DNA of 64,000 nucleotides from CADEFQ01 sp050249415 (GCA_050249415.1 JBFWQO010000004.1:240806-304805), one strand, 5' to 3'. Counted from the first letter of the stretch, positions 16,609-24,788 are shown. Made by a program: numbers and translations. Notes: generated by a model from the letters alone, not told the origin.

Positions 16609-19007
16609 CCGGGGCGTCCGCGTTCGCCCCGGGATGGCCCGGCTCGGAACCGCGCTGGACTTCGAGCGCCAAGACCGGGGTCGGCACGTCGCTTTCGAGC
16701 GCGAGCCGCGTCTGGTTCACGCTGAGCCACGGCATCCTGAACGAGGTGTACTACCCGCGCCTCGACACGCCCTGCACGCGCGACCTCGGACTGATCGTGA
16801 CCGACGGACAGGCCTTCTTTTCGGAAGAGAAGCGCCATGCCCGCTCACAGGTCAGCTACCCGTTCAACGGTGTGCCGTACTACCGGCTGACCAACACCTG
16901 CGGCGCCGGGCGATATCGCATCGAGAAAGACCTCCTCGCCGATCCGAAGCGCAACGTGGTATTGCAGCGCACGCGTTTCGTGCCGCTCGCGGGCCGACTC
17001 GACGACTACCACCTGTATGTACTCGCCGCGCCGCACCTCGGCAACCAGGGTCGCGACAACAGTGCCTGGCTCGACGACTACAAGGGCGTGCCGATGCTGT
17101 TCGCGCAACGCGACGACTTCGCGCTCGCGATTGCCTGCTCCGCGCCATGGCGCAAGCGCTCGGCGGGGTTCGTCGGCACGAGCGACGGCTGGCAGGACCT
17201 GTCGCGGCATCGTGAGATGGCATGGGAATTCGCGCGCGCGGACAACGGCAACGTCGCGCTCACCGGTGAAGTTGACCTCGGGGCCTGCGCCGGCGGCTTC
17301 GTGCTCGCGCTCGCCTTTGGCAGCACGACAGCGGAAGCCGGTCTTCGCGCCCGGGCGAGCCTCGCGGAAGGCTTCGAGGCGGCACAGGACGTGTACGTGC
17401 AGGAATGGCAGGATTGGCAGCAGTCGTGCCTGCGCATCGCCGACGACACCGGCGCGGGTGTCGATGCGCATCGCACCAGCATGATGGTGCTGCGTACGCA
17501 CGAATCGAAGCGATTGTCGGGCGGGCTGATCGCGAGCCTGTCGTTTCCGTGGGGCTTCGCCAAGGGCGATGGCGACATGGGCGGCTACCACCTGACCTGG
17601 GCGCGCGACCTGGTCGAGTCTGCCAGCGCCTTGCTCGCGGCGGGCGCACACGACGATGTGCGTCGCGTGCTGGGCTATCTCCTGAGCACGCAAGAGGCAG
17701 ACGGCCACTGGCCGCAGAACATGTGGCTCGACGGCATGCCGTACTGGAACGGCGTGCAGATGGACGAGACGGCGCTGCCGATCCTGCTCGCCGACCTCGC
17801 GCGGCGCGAAGGTGCGCTCTCCGCCGACGACCTGCGGCACTTGTGGCCGATGACGCGTCGCGCGGCCGGCTTCCTCGTGCGCAATGGGCCCGTGACCCAA
17901 CAGGACCGATGGGAGGAAAACCCGGGCTACTCGCCGTTCACGCTGGCCGCGGAGATAGCCGCGCTCCTCGCCGCCGCCGACTTCGCCGATGCGAACGACG
18001 AGCCCGCGCTCGCCACCTGGCTACGCGAAACCGCCGATATCTGGAACGGCCACATCGAGCGCTGGACCTATGTCGCCGGCACGGAGCTGGCGCGAAGGTG
18101 CGGCGTGGACGGTTACTACGTGCGCATCGCGCCGCCCGACGTGTGCGCGGCGGCATCACCCACGAAGGGCTTCGTGCCGATCAAGAACCGCCCGCCGGGC
18201 GAGAGTGTCGAGCCCGCTGCCGAGATCGTGAGTCCCGACGCGCTTGCGCTGGTGCGTTTCGGCCTGAGGGCGGCGGATGATCCGCGCATCGCCAGCACTG
18301 TCAAGGTGATCGACGCACTGCTCAAGGTGGATGCGCCCGGCGGACCGGCCTGGCATCGCTACAACGGCGACGGCTACGGGGAACACGAGGACGGCAGGCC
18401 CTTCGACGGCACCGGGTGCGGGCGCGCCTGGCCGCTGCTGACCGGCGAGCGGGCGCACTTTGAACTGGCAGCCGGCCGCCCGGAAGCCGCGCGTCGGCTC
18501 GCGCGCGCCATGACGGCGTTTGCGAACGACGGCGGCATGTTGCCGGAGCAGGTCTGGGATGCACCGGATATCGCGCGCCGTGGGCTGTACTTCGGTCGAC
18601 CTTCGGGCTCGGCGATGCCGCTCGTCTGGGCGCACGCGGAATACGTCAAGCTCGCGAGGTCGCTGTGCGAAGGCCGTGTGTTCGACATGCCGCCGCAAAC
18701 GGTCGACCGCTACATCACGAACAAGCCACCGTTGCGCCATTCGATATGGCGCTTCAATCACAAGTGCCGCTCGATGCCCGCCGGCCGCATGCTGCGCATC
18801 GAGACGCTGGCCGCGGCCACCGTGCACTGGAGCGACGACGGCTGGCGCAGCGTGCACGATTCCGTGACCCGTGACACGGGCCTCGGCGTGCACTTCGTGG
18901 ACCTCCCGGGCGAACGGCTCCAGCCCGGCGACGCCGTGAAGTTCACCTTCTGCTGGCGGGAGGCCGCGCGCTGGGAGGGGGTGGATTTCGAGGTTCGAGT
19001 TGAGTGA
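16596..19007 (+). CDS. GH15 glucan 1,4-alpha-glucosidase (glucoamylase-type)
   Basis: Exo-acting glycoside hydrolase of 803 residues that releases beta-glucose from non-reducing ends of alpha-glucans or alpha-glucosides. The N-terminal super-beta-sandwich domain (residues 1-270, TGVGTSLSSASRVWFTLSHG) precedes the (alpha/alpha)6 barrel. The catalytic acid is in RWEENPGYSPF (Glu440/441) and the base is Glu651 in PEQVWD. No signal peptide is visible, so it probably works in the cytoplasm. A C-terminal beta domain ends FEVRVE. It overlaps the dehydrogenase gene by 13 bp and the GMC gene by 8 bp. Substrate could be maltodextrin, glycogen or a glucosylated metabolite. Confidence 0.9.
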   Translation: MVVVTGASAFAPGWPGSEPRWTSSAKTGVGTSLSSASRVWFTLSHGILNEVYYPRLDTPCTRDLGLIVTDGQAFFSEEKRHARSQVSYPFNGVPYYRLTNTCGAGRYRIEKDLLADPKRNVVLQRTRFVPLAGRLDDYHLYVLAAPHLGNQGRDNSAWLDDYKGVPMLFAQRDDFALAIACSAPWRKRSAGFVGTSDGWQDLSRHREMAWEFARADNGNVALTGEVDLGACAGGFVLALAFGSTTAEAGLRARASLAEGFEAAQDVYVQEWQDWQQSCLRIADDTGAGVDAHRTSMMVLRTHESKRLSGGLIASLSFPWGFAKGDGDMGGYHLTWARDLVESASALLAAGAHDDVRRVLGYLLSTQEADGHWPQNMWLDGMPYWNGVQMDETALPILLADLARREGALSADDLRHLWPMTRRAAGFLVRNGPVTQQDRWEENPGYSPFTLAAEIAALLAAADFADANDEPALATWLRETADIWNGHIERWTYVAGTELARRCGVDGYYVRIAPPDVCAAASPTKGFVPIKNRPPGESVEPAAEIVSPDALALVRFGLRAADDPRIASTVKVIDALLKVDAPGGPAWHRYNGDGYGEHEDGRPFDGTGCGRAWPLLTGERAHFELAAGRPEAARRLARAMTAFANDGGMLPEQVWDAPDIARRGLYFGRPSGSAMPLVWAHAEYVKLARSLCEGRVFDMPPQTVDRYITNKPPLRHSIWRFNHKCRSMPAGRMLRIETLAAATVHWSDDGWRSVHDSVTRDTGLGVHFVDLPGERLQPGDAVKFTFCWREAARWEGVDFEVRVE

Positions 19008-20541
19008 CGCCGACGTCATCATCATCGGGACCGGCGCGGGCGGCGGCACGCTGGCCCGGGCGCTCGCACCGAGCGGACTGAGGCTGCTGCTGGTCGAGCG
19101 TGGCGGTTTCCTGCCGCGCGAAAAGGACAACTGGCGCGCGGACGCGGTATTCCGCCGTCATCGCTACCACGACGCGGGGCCCTGGCTGGATCGGGACGGG
19201 CACTCTTTCCGGCCCGTCGCCGGCTACCACGTCGGCGGGAACACGAAGTTCTATGGCGCGGCGGTGCTGCGCCGGCGCGAGCGCGACTTCCAGTCCGTGC
19301 ACCACGCTGGCGGCAGGACGATGCCCTGGCCGATCGCCTATGCCGACCTCGCACCGTTCTACGACACGGCCGAACAGTGGTATTTCGCCCATGGGCAGCG
19401 CGGTGAGGATCCCACCGCGCCGCCGGCGGCGGCGTTTCCGTATCCGCCGGTGCGCCACGAGCCGGCCATCGACGCGGTGCATGCACGTCTCGCGCGGATC
19501 GGGTTGCATCCGTTCCACCTGCCGCTCGCGCTGCATCTCGACGAGTCGAACCGGCGCGCGAGCCCCTGCATCCGCTGCGAGACCTGCGACGGCTTCCCAT
19601 GCCTCGTGCAGGCCAAGGGCGATGCTGAAATGTGCGGCGTGCGGCCTGCGCTCGCACATGCCAATGTCGTGCTGCGCACGAATCTCGAGGCCATCCGGCT
19701 CGTGTCGTCACCCGACGGCCGCCGCGTCGTGTCGGTGGAGTGCGAAGGAAGTGCTGGACGGGAGCGGCTGAGCGCGCGCGTCGTGGTGGTGGCCGCCGGC
19801 GCGGTCAACTCCGCAGCCTTGCTGCTCGCCTCGGCGAGCGACGTGCATCGACAAGGGCTCGCGAACGGCTCCGGCCAGCTGGGGCGCAACTACATGTGCC
19901 ACATCAACTCGGCGATGCTCGCTCTCGCGCCCTGGCGCAGCCACCGGACCGTGTTCCAGAAGACGATCGGTGTCAACGATTTCTACCACGAGTCGGGCGA
20001 GGCGGATTTCCCGTGGCCGCTCGGCCACGTGCAGCTCCTCGGCAAGGTCACCGGCGAGCTGCTGAAGGCGCAGCGCCCGTGGCTGCCGCGAGCCGCAGCG
20101 AACTGGTTCGGGCGGCATTCGGTGGACTGGTGGCTCACGACGGAGGACATCGCGAGCCCCGACAACCGCGTGACGCTCACGGGCGACGGGCGGGTTCGCC
20201 TGGCCTATACGCCGAACAACATGGAAGCGCATGCGCGCCTCCTCGCGCGCTGGCGTTCGATACTGCGCCGCATCGGCTTCCCGTTGGTCTTCACGCAGAC
20301 CATGGGCATCGAGGCGGTGGCCCACCAGGTCGGCACCGCGCGCTTCGGCACCGACCCCGCGACGAGCGTGCTCGATCCGTGGTGCCGCGCCCACGAACTC
20401 GAGAATCTCTTCGTCGTCGACGGCAGCTTCATGCCCTCGATCGCCGCGGTGAATCCGTCGCTGACCATCATGGCGCAGGCGCTGCGCTCCGCCGGGCATA
20501 TCACCGCGCGCTTCGCGCAAGGGGACTGGGCGGGGGCGTGA
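19000..20541 (+). CDS. GMC-family flavin oxidoreductase
   Basis: FAD-dependent oxidoreductase of 513 residues in the glucose-methanol-choline group, probably acting on a sugar or sugar alcohol. The FAD motif IIGTGAGGGTLARAL is at residues 7-21; the GMC C-terminal part has HQVGTARFGTDP and VDGSFMPSIAAVNPSLTIMA with the catalytic His/Asn region. A cysteine cluster (CIRCETCDGFPC) around residue 190 is unusual for GMC oxidases and could bind metal or form disulfides. The start is TTG at 19000, overlapping the GH15 stop. It ends in a GTGA overlap with the transporter gene. No signal peptide is seen. Confidence 0.85.
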   Translation: MSDADVIIIGTGAGGGTLARALAPSGLRLLLVERGGFLPREKDNWRADAVFRRHRYHDAGPWLDRDGHSFRPVAGYHVGGNTKFYGAAVLRRRERDFQSVHHAGGRTMPWPIAYADLAPFYDTAEQWYFAHGQRGEDPTAPPAAAFPYPPVRHEPAIDAVHARLARIGLHPFHLPLALHLDESNRRASPCIRCETCDGFPCLVQAKGDAEMCGVRPALAHANVVLRTNLEAIRLVSSPDGRRVVSVECEGSAGRERLSARVVVVAAGAVNSAALLLASASDVHRQGLANGSGQLGRNYMCHINSAMLALAPWRSHRTVFQKTIGVNDFYHESGEADFPWPLGHVQLLGKVTGELLKAQRPWLPRAAANWFGRHSVDWWLTTEDIASPDNRVTLTGDGRVRLAYTPNNMEAHARLLARWRSILRRIGFPLVFTQTMGIEAVAHQVGTARFGTDPATSVLDPWCRAHELENLFVVDGSFMPSIAAVNPSLTIMAQALRSAGHITARFAQGDWAGA

Positions 20542-21761
20542 ACGCCAGGACCTTCCGGGTCGCCGTCGGCACGGTCTACACGGCCGGCCTGCTGCAGGGC
20601 TTCGCCTTCGTGCTCATTCCCGCGCTCGGCGACGTGCTGCGGAGTGCCCCATACAGCCTGTCCGCCGGTCACTACGGCGCGCTCTTCCTGCCGGAGACGG
20701 CGGGGGCGATCGCGAGCGCACTCGTGGCCGGACGCCTCGCGCGGCGCCGGGGAGCGCAGGGCGTGTTTCGCCTGGGACTCATCTGCAACGTGGCCGCCGC
20801 GCTGCTGCTGGCCGCGAGCGCGGCGGTCGCGGGGGCGGGGGCGGGCAGTGTGCTTGCCGGCAGCGCTGCCGCCTATGCGATGCTGCTCATCGAGACTGCG
20901 CTGCTCGGCTTCGGCTTCGGTCTCAACCTCTCGGTCACCAATCATTTCGCCGCCGCGCTGTTTCCCGCCCGTGACATCACTGCGGTCACGGTACTGAATG
21001 CGGTGATCGGTGGCGCGACCGCCGTGTCGCCGCTCATCCTGCAGGCCATCCAGGCCTGGTGGGCCTGGTGGGGGTGGCCCGTCGCGATCGGCGCGGCGTT
21101 CCTGCTGCTGCTCGCGCTGCCGCGAGTCGCGGGCGATCGCGAGGCGACTGCGCATCTTCGCACGCCGCAGTCGCGCGACGTGCGCGTCGCGCGTTGCGCC
21201 GACACGGGCCGCCTTGCCCTGTTCGCCGCCGCGGTGCTGATGTACGCCATCGTCGAAGGCAGCTTCGGCAGCTGGGCGAGCCTCTATGGCGGGGCCCTGC
21301 ATTTCCCGCCGCGCTACGGCGCGTGGGCGCTGGCCGCGTTCTGGGGCGCGATGACGTTATTCCGACTGTTGCTCGGTGCGGCGCCCCGGCGTCGGGTATC
21401 GCCGCGGGTGCTGTACGTGGTCTCGCCGCTCGCCATCGCCGTGTGCTTCGTCGGCGCGGCGCGGGTCACGACACCCACGGCGCTCGTGCTCGCCTTCGCG
21501 GCCGCCGGCGCCGCGTGCAGCATCTACTACCCGTTCAGCATGTCGTTCGCGCTGCGAGCCTTCCCGGACGCGCAGACGAAGACCGCCGGTGTGCTGGTCG
21601 CGGCGCTGATGGCGGGTGAGGGGGTCGGCTCGTGGTTCCCCGGCCCGTTGCAGCAGTGGTTCGATCTCACCGACATCTACCTCGTGTCCGCGCTCTGGGG
21701 CGCGCCGCTGCTGTGGCTCGCGTGGCGGCTCGGGCGCGAACGAGGCGGCCCGGGAGCTTGA
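20538..21761 (+). CDS. MFS transporter, possibly sugar or sugar-acid carrier
   Basis: Inner-membrane major facilitator protein of 407 residues with about 12 hydrophobic spans and a loop of basic residues between the halves (GRLARRRGAQ after TM2; RVAGDREATAHLRTPQSRDV mid-protein). It is the last gene of the glucose dehydrogenase-GH15-GMC operon, starting at a GTG that overlaps the GMC stop. The context suggests it imports the glucoside or exports an oxidised product. Its stop is 3 bp from the end of the broken Doc gene on the other strand. Confidence 0.85.
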   Translation: MNARTFRVAVGTVYTAGLLQGFAFVLIPALGDVLRSAPYSLSAGHYGALFLPETAGAIASALVAGRLARRRGAQGVFRLGLICNVAAALLLAASAAVAGAGAGSVLAGSAAAYAMLLIETALLGFGFGLNLSVTNHFAAALFPARDITAVTVLNAVIGGATAVSPLILQAIQAWWAWWGWPVAIGAAFLLLLALPRVAGDREATAHLRTPQSRDVRVARCADTGRLALFAAAVLMYAIVEGSFGSWASLYGGALHFPPRYGAWALAAFWGAMTLFRLLLGAAPRRRVSPRVLYVVSPLAIAVCFVGAARVTTPTALVLAFAAAGAACSIYYPFSMSFALRAFPDAQTKTAGVLVAALMAGEGVGSWFPGPLQQWFDLTDIYLVSALWGAPLLWLAWRLGRERGGPGA

Positions 21762-21764
21762 CCC

Positions 21765-22154
21765 TCACTTCCCCGCGCTCGCGAATGTACGCAGCCACGG
21801 ATCGATGTGCGCAATGTCGAACGTGCCGGATTCGAACATCTGCATCATTTGCGCGTGCAACCGCATCGGGGGGTGGCGCAGGCGCTAGCCGTCGAGGCGC
21901 AGGAACACATCTATGGCCGCGAACGCAACCCGCTTGTTGCCGTCGACGAAGGGGTGGTTGATTGCCAAGCTCTCCGTCAAGGCTACCGCTTCGGCGATGA
22001 TGTCCTTGTAGTAGCCGGTCTGTGGCCGGAACAGGGCTGCTTCCAGTGCGCCGGGATCACGCACGCCCGGTGCACCGCCGTAACGCTCCCCCAGCACCGT
22101 GTGGATGCCGAGCACGTCGGCCACGGTCAGATACTCGCGCGGCACGACTGCCAT
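21765..22154 (-). pseudogene. doc: Doc-family toxin interrupted by an in-frame amber codon
   Basis: The frame reads 89 residues of a Doc (Fic-fold) toxin: REYLTVADVLGIH at the start, the active-site motif HPFVDGNKR, then FLRLDG followed by TAG at 21885-21887. Reading on in the same frame gives RLRHPPMR...FESGTF...IDPWLRTFASAGK and a TGA at 21765, which is the normal Doc C-terminus (total 129 codons). The amber stands where relatives have the Tyr of the N/DGY-L motif, so one base change made it. Doc proteins phosphorylate EF-Tu. No Phd antitoxin frame lies upstream, so loss of the toxin would be expected. An inverted repeat ATCTTGA-N4-TCAAGAT precedes the start. Confidence 0.82.
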
Positions 22155-22228
22155 GATGCATCTTGACGCATCAAGATAACCGAGGCTGCCATGCTGCGCC
22201 ACCTCCTGCCTGGCCCGGAGGATTGCTC

Positions 22229-22409
22229 ATGCACAAGAACACGATCTGCATCTGGTTCGACAAGGACGCCGAGGCGGCGGCCCGGTTCTACGCGGGAACG
22301 TTCCCCGACAGCCGAGAGCGCCTGCGGCTGGTGCAAGGACCGTTGGGGTGTGTCCTGGCAGATCACGCCGCGCGTGCTGACCGAGGCGATGGCCGCCGCG
22401 GGACCATGA
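22229..22409 (+). pseudogene. Deleted VOC/PhnB-like (3-demethylubiquinone-like) gene
   Basis: The ATG at 22229 starts MHKNTICIWFDKDAEAAARF and runs to GTFPDS, the N-terminus of the PhnB-like VOC family. The next part of that family (about 80 residues) is missing. A different frame then continues ESACGWCKDRWGVSWQITPR and VLTEAMAA, ending at TGA 22409, while normal members run about 25 residues more. The gene therefore has an internal deletion, a frame change and a lost C-terminus. Confidence 0.8.
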
Positions 22410-22413
22410 TGAG

Positions 22414-22489
22414 TGGTGCCGGGGCTTCGGTTGTTCGGTTATTGGGGCGTCCGCCTGCCAATAACCGAACAACCGAAGCCCCGGCACCA
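22414..22489. repeat. Perfect 32-bp-arm inverted repeat next to the ssrA 3' end
   Basis: Arms 22414-22445 and 22458-22489 are exact reverse complements with a 12-base loop (GGCGTCCGCCTG). Each arm carries GGGGCTTCGG and TTGTTCGGTTATTGG. It lies five bases beyond the CCA end of tmRNA on the minus strand. The stem is much longer than a normal terminator and lacks a T run, so it may be a palindromic mobile/REP-like unit that also acts as a 3' stop. Confidence 0.8.
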
Positions 22490-22493
22490 TGTT

Positions 22494-22847
22494 TGGTGGA
22501 GGCGGGGGGAATCGAACCCCCGTCCGCAAGTCCTAGACTCCAGGATCTACGTACGTAGCTCTCTCATTGATTCTCGCCTCACGCTACCCGAGGAGCAGGG
22601 AAGACGCTCGGCCAGCAGACGGTGTCTCTTAGCAGAACCACCCCGTCGCACGGTGATCCGCGATCCTGTGAGCGCGTCCCCTGGTTCACCGGCACAGGCA
22701 CCGAGTGGTCAGAGGTTAGGCGGGATTAAGCCGCCAGAGCGTAGTTGTCGTCGTTGGCAACTAAGTTTTTGCACAGTGTTTAACGAGGGCCATGCGCCTC
22801 GGTACGCCCCTGAAGGTTCGCAACCCGCGTCGAAACCGGTCGCCCCC
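22494..22847 (-). ncRNA. ssrA: tmRNA (transfer-messenger RNA)
   Basis: Rescues stalled ribosomes with SmpB and tags the nascent chain for proteolysis. The 5' end GGGGGCG pairs with CGCCTCC before the ACCA end (one G-U pair), and the 5' segment has GACCGGTTTCGACG. The T arm is GGGGGTTCGATTCCCCC. The resume codon GCC (22756-22758) opens the tag ANDDNYALAA ending in TAA (22726-22728), one residue different from E. coli (ANDENYALAA). Length 354 nt. It is downstream of panE and smpB on the same strand, so the tmRNA and its protein partner are encoded together. Confidence 0.97.
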
Positions 22848-22863
22848 AAACAGGTACCCGCAG

Positions 22864-22869
22864 AGTATA
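22864..22869 (-). promoter_or_regulatory. Probable -10 box of ssrA
   Basis: On the minus strand TATACT (5 of 6 to consensus), preceded by GGC, lies 16 bp before the mature tmRNA 5' end, inside the 38-bp gap after panE. The -35 at 17 bp is poor (GGCTTG). A perfect palindrome ATCGGGCCCGAT lies just upstream. Confidence 0.55.
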
Positions 22870-22885
22870 GCCGATCGGGCCCGAT

Positions 22886-23866
22886 TCAAGCCCCGCGGGC
22901 CTGCCGCGCCGGGTCGAGCGCGGCGGCCAGGTGATAGAACGCGGCGAGCCGCGGCAGTTCGAGCCCGAGCTCCGCGGCCTTCGCGACGGCGTAGCCCAGC
23001 GTCTCGTGCACTTCGAGCGGGCGGCCCCGGTCGAGATCCTGCAGCGACGACATGCGATGGTCGGGCGCCGTCGACCGATAGCGCTCGCCCACGGCCCTGA
23101 CGCGCTCGACCGCGCTTTCCTCGGTGCCGCCCGCGATGCTGGCGACGGGCAGCACCGATGCGTCCGTGACGGCGATGTCGAGCGCCTGCGCGAGCTGCAC
23201 CGTTTCGCGCACGAGGCGCACGATGACGAGCGCCGAGTCGGGATCGACGAGGAATTTCCACGTGGGCAGGCGCGTGGTCACCGACACGGCCATGAGGCCG
23301 GTCCACGCGCAGAACTTCGACCACTCGAGCGACAGCACCTGCACCGAACCCGTGCAGCGCACGCCCGACGCGTCGATCTCGTGGGCGATGCGCTGCACGC
23401 GCCCGCTGGCGCCCGCCGGCAGTTCGCCGATGGACAGGTTGACATTGCGGGTGAACAGCACCGCACCATCGCCGAGCAGCTCGGCGCTGGTGTCGGCCAG
23501 CGCGCCGAGCACGCAATCGCGCCCGAAAGCCTCGGCGAGCAGGTCGTCCTTGCCGGGGCCATTCTGGATGGAGAACGCGGCGTCAAAGGCGGCGTGGCGC
23601 AGCGCGGCCAGGGCCTGCGCCGTGCCCGGGGTCTTGGTGGCGACGATCAGCACGCGTGCTGCGCCGAGCACCGCCGGATCGCGCAGTACGGGTACGGGCA
23701 CCGTGAATGCGGCGAGGCCGCGGAGGGTGACGCCCTCGCGTTCGATCCGCGCGGCCCGCTCACCGCGCGCGAGCAGCGTGACGGTGTGCCCGGCGCGCGC
23801 AAGATGCGCACCGAGCACCGAGCCGAGCGCGCCCGCGCCGAGGATCGCGTAGTCGGCGCGGTCCAC
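22886..23866 (-). CDS. panE: 2-dehydropantoate 2-reductase
   Basis: NADPH-dependent ketopantoate reductase of 326 residues for pantothenate and coenzyme A synthesis. The Rossmann motif ILGAGALGSVLGAHLARAG is at residues 7-25; VATKTPGTAQAL matches the conserved lysine-bearing VxxK region; QNGPGKDDLL is the NG-loop; the C-terminal domain shows EWSKFCAW (usually KxxxN-type) and SSLQDLDRGRPLEVHETLG, the family signature. The GTG start at 23866 lies 2 bp after the smpB stop. Relatives of unknown 2-oxo acid specificity exist, so the exact substrate is somewhat open. Confidence 0.85.
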   Translation of the reverse strand: MDRADYAILGAGALGSVLGAHLARAGHTVTLLARGERAARIEREGVTLRGLAAFTVPVPVLRDPAVLGAARVLIVATKTPGTAQALAALRHAAFDAAFSIQNGPGKDDLLAEAFGRDCVLGALADTSAELLGDGAVLFTRNVNLSIGELPAGASGRVQRIAHEIDASGVRCTGSVQVLSLEWSKFCAWTGLMAVSVTTRLPTWKFLVDPDSALVIVRLVRETVQLAQALDIAVTDASVLPVASIAGGTEESAVERVRAVGERYRSTAPDHRMSSLQDLDRGRPLEVHETLGYAVAKAAELGLELPRLAAFYHLAAALDPARQARGA

Positions 23867-23868
23867 GG

Positions 23869-24333
23869 TCAGCGCCGTTTCAGCAGGCGCTGCCGATCGC
23901 GCTGCCAGTCGCGATCCTTCTCGGTCGCGCGCTTGTCGTGCTGCTTCTTGCCCTTGGCGAGGCCGATCGCGAGTTTCGCCCGGCCGCCCTTCCAGTGCAG
24001 GTCGAGCGGCACGATCGTGTAGCCGCGCCGCTCGACCGCGCCGATGAGGTGATCGATCTCGCTGCGCGAGAGCAGGAGCTTCCGCGTGCGGGTAGGGTCG
24101 GCGTGCACGTGGGTCGAGGTCGTGTTGAGCGGTGTCACGTGTGCGCCGATCAGGAACGCCTCGCCGCCCCTCAGGTACACGTAGGCCTCGGTGAGGTTCG
24201 CGCGCCCGGCGCGCATCGCCTTTACCTCCCAGCCCTCGAGCGCGAGCCCCGCCTCGTAGCGGTCTTCGATGAAGTAGTCGAAGCGCGCCTTGCGGTTCTC
24301 GGCGATCGGTTTGTCGGTCTTTTCCCTTGCCAC
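23869..24333 (-). CDS. smpB: SsrA-binding protein SmpB
   Basis: OB-fold protein of 154 residues that binds the tRNA-like part of tmRNA and delivers it to stalled ribosomes. Recognisable blocks are RKARFDYFIEDRYEAGLAL, GWEVKAMRAGRANL, LYNRKL-type region (TRTRKLLLSRSEIDHLIG) and the C-terminal KGKKQHDKRATEKDRDW that folds as a helix in the mRNA channel. Start GTG at 24333. It is divergent from ratA with only 23 bp between starts and lies one gene from ssrA. Confidence 0.97.
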   Translation of the reverse strand: MAREKTDKPIAENRKARFDYFIEDRYEAGLALEGWEVKAMRAGRANLTEAYVYLRGGEAFLIGAHVTPLNTTSTHVHADPTRTRKLLLSRSEIDHLIGAVERRGYTIVPLDLHWKGGRAKLAIGLAKGKKQHDKRATEKDRDWQRDRQRLLKRR

Positions 24334-24356
24334 GTCTTATTGTAGACAATTGCACC

Positions 24357-24788
24357 ATGCGGGAACTGACACGCTCGGCGCTGATCGCCAGGTCGGCGGG
24401 CACGCTCTTCAAACTGATCAACGATATCGAGGCCTATCCACAGTTCGTGCCGTGGTGCACGCGGGCCGTCGTCGAATCGCGCACGGCGAGCGAAATCGTC
24501 GCGACACTCGGCGTGCGCCGCGGCCTGCTGCACACCGAGTTCACGACGCGCAATACGCTCGCCCCGGAGCACCGTGTGACGATGGAGCATGTGCGCGGGC
24601 CGTTCAAACTGTTGCAGGGGCTCTGGACCCTCACCCCGATCGGCGATGCCGGCACGCGCATCGAATTGCACATGCGCTTCGCATTCGCGAATCCGCTGAC
24701 GGCCGCCGTCTTCGAACCGATGTTCGAGCACACGGCGGGTTCGCTGGTCGACGCGTTCGTCGCCCGCGCGCGGACGCTGCCGGCGTGA
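24357..24788 (+). CDS. ratA: RatA-family START-like protein (ubiquinone-binding/toxin RatA)
   Basis: Protein of 143 residues with the SRPBCC/START fold related to yeast Coq10. It shows LFKLINDIEAYPQFVPWC, RGLLHTEFTTRN and the C-terminal FEPMFEHTAGSLVDAFVARA. In E. coli RatA binds 50S subunits and blocks subunit joining; a ubiquinone-chaperone role is suggested from Coq10. The usual order is smpB divergent from ratA-rnfH(ratB), as seen here. It overlaps rnfH. Confidence 0.93.
   Translation: MRELTRSALIARSAGTLFKLINDIEAYPQFVPWCTRAVVESRTASEIVATLGVRRGLLHTEFTTRNTLAPEHRVTMEHVRGPFKLLQGLWTLTPIGDAGTRIELHMRFAFANPLTAAVFEPMFEHTAGSLVDAFVARARTLPA

Noticed and set aside
22413..22934. A 173-codon plus-strand frame through the palindrome and ssrA
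   Set aside because: It reads across the inverted repeat and the antisense of tmRNA; no protein signature.
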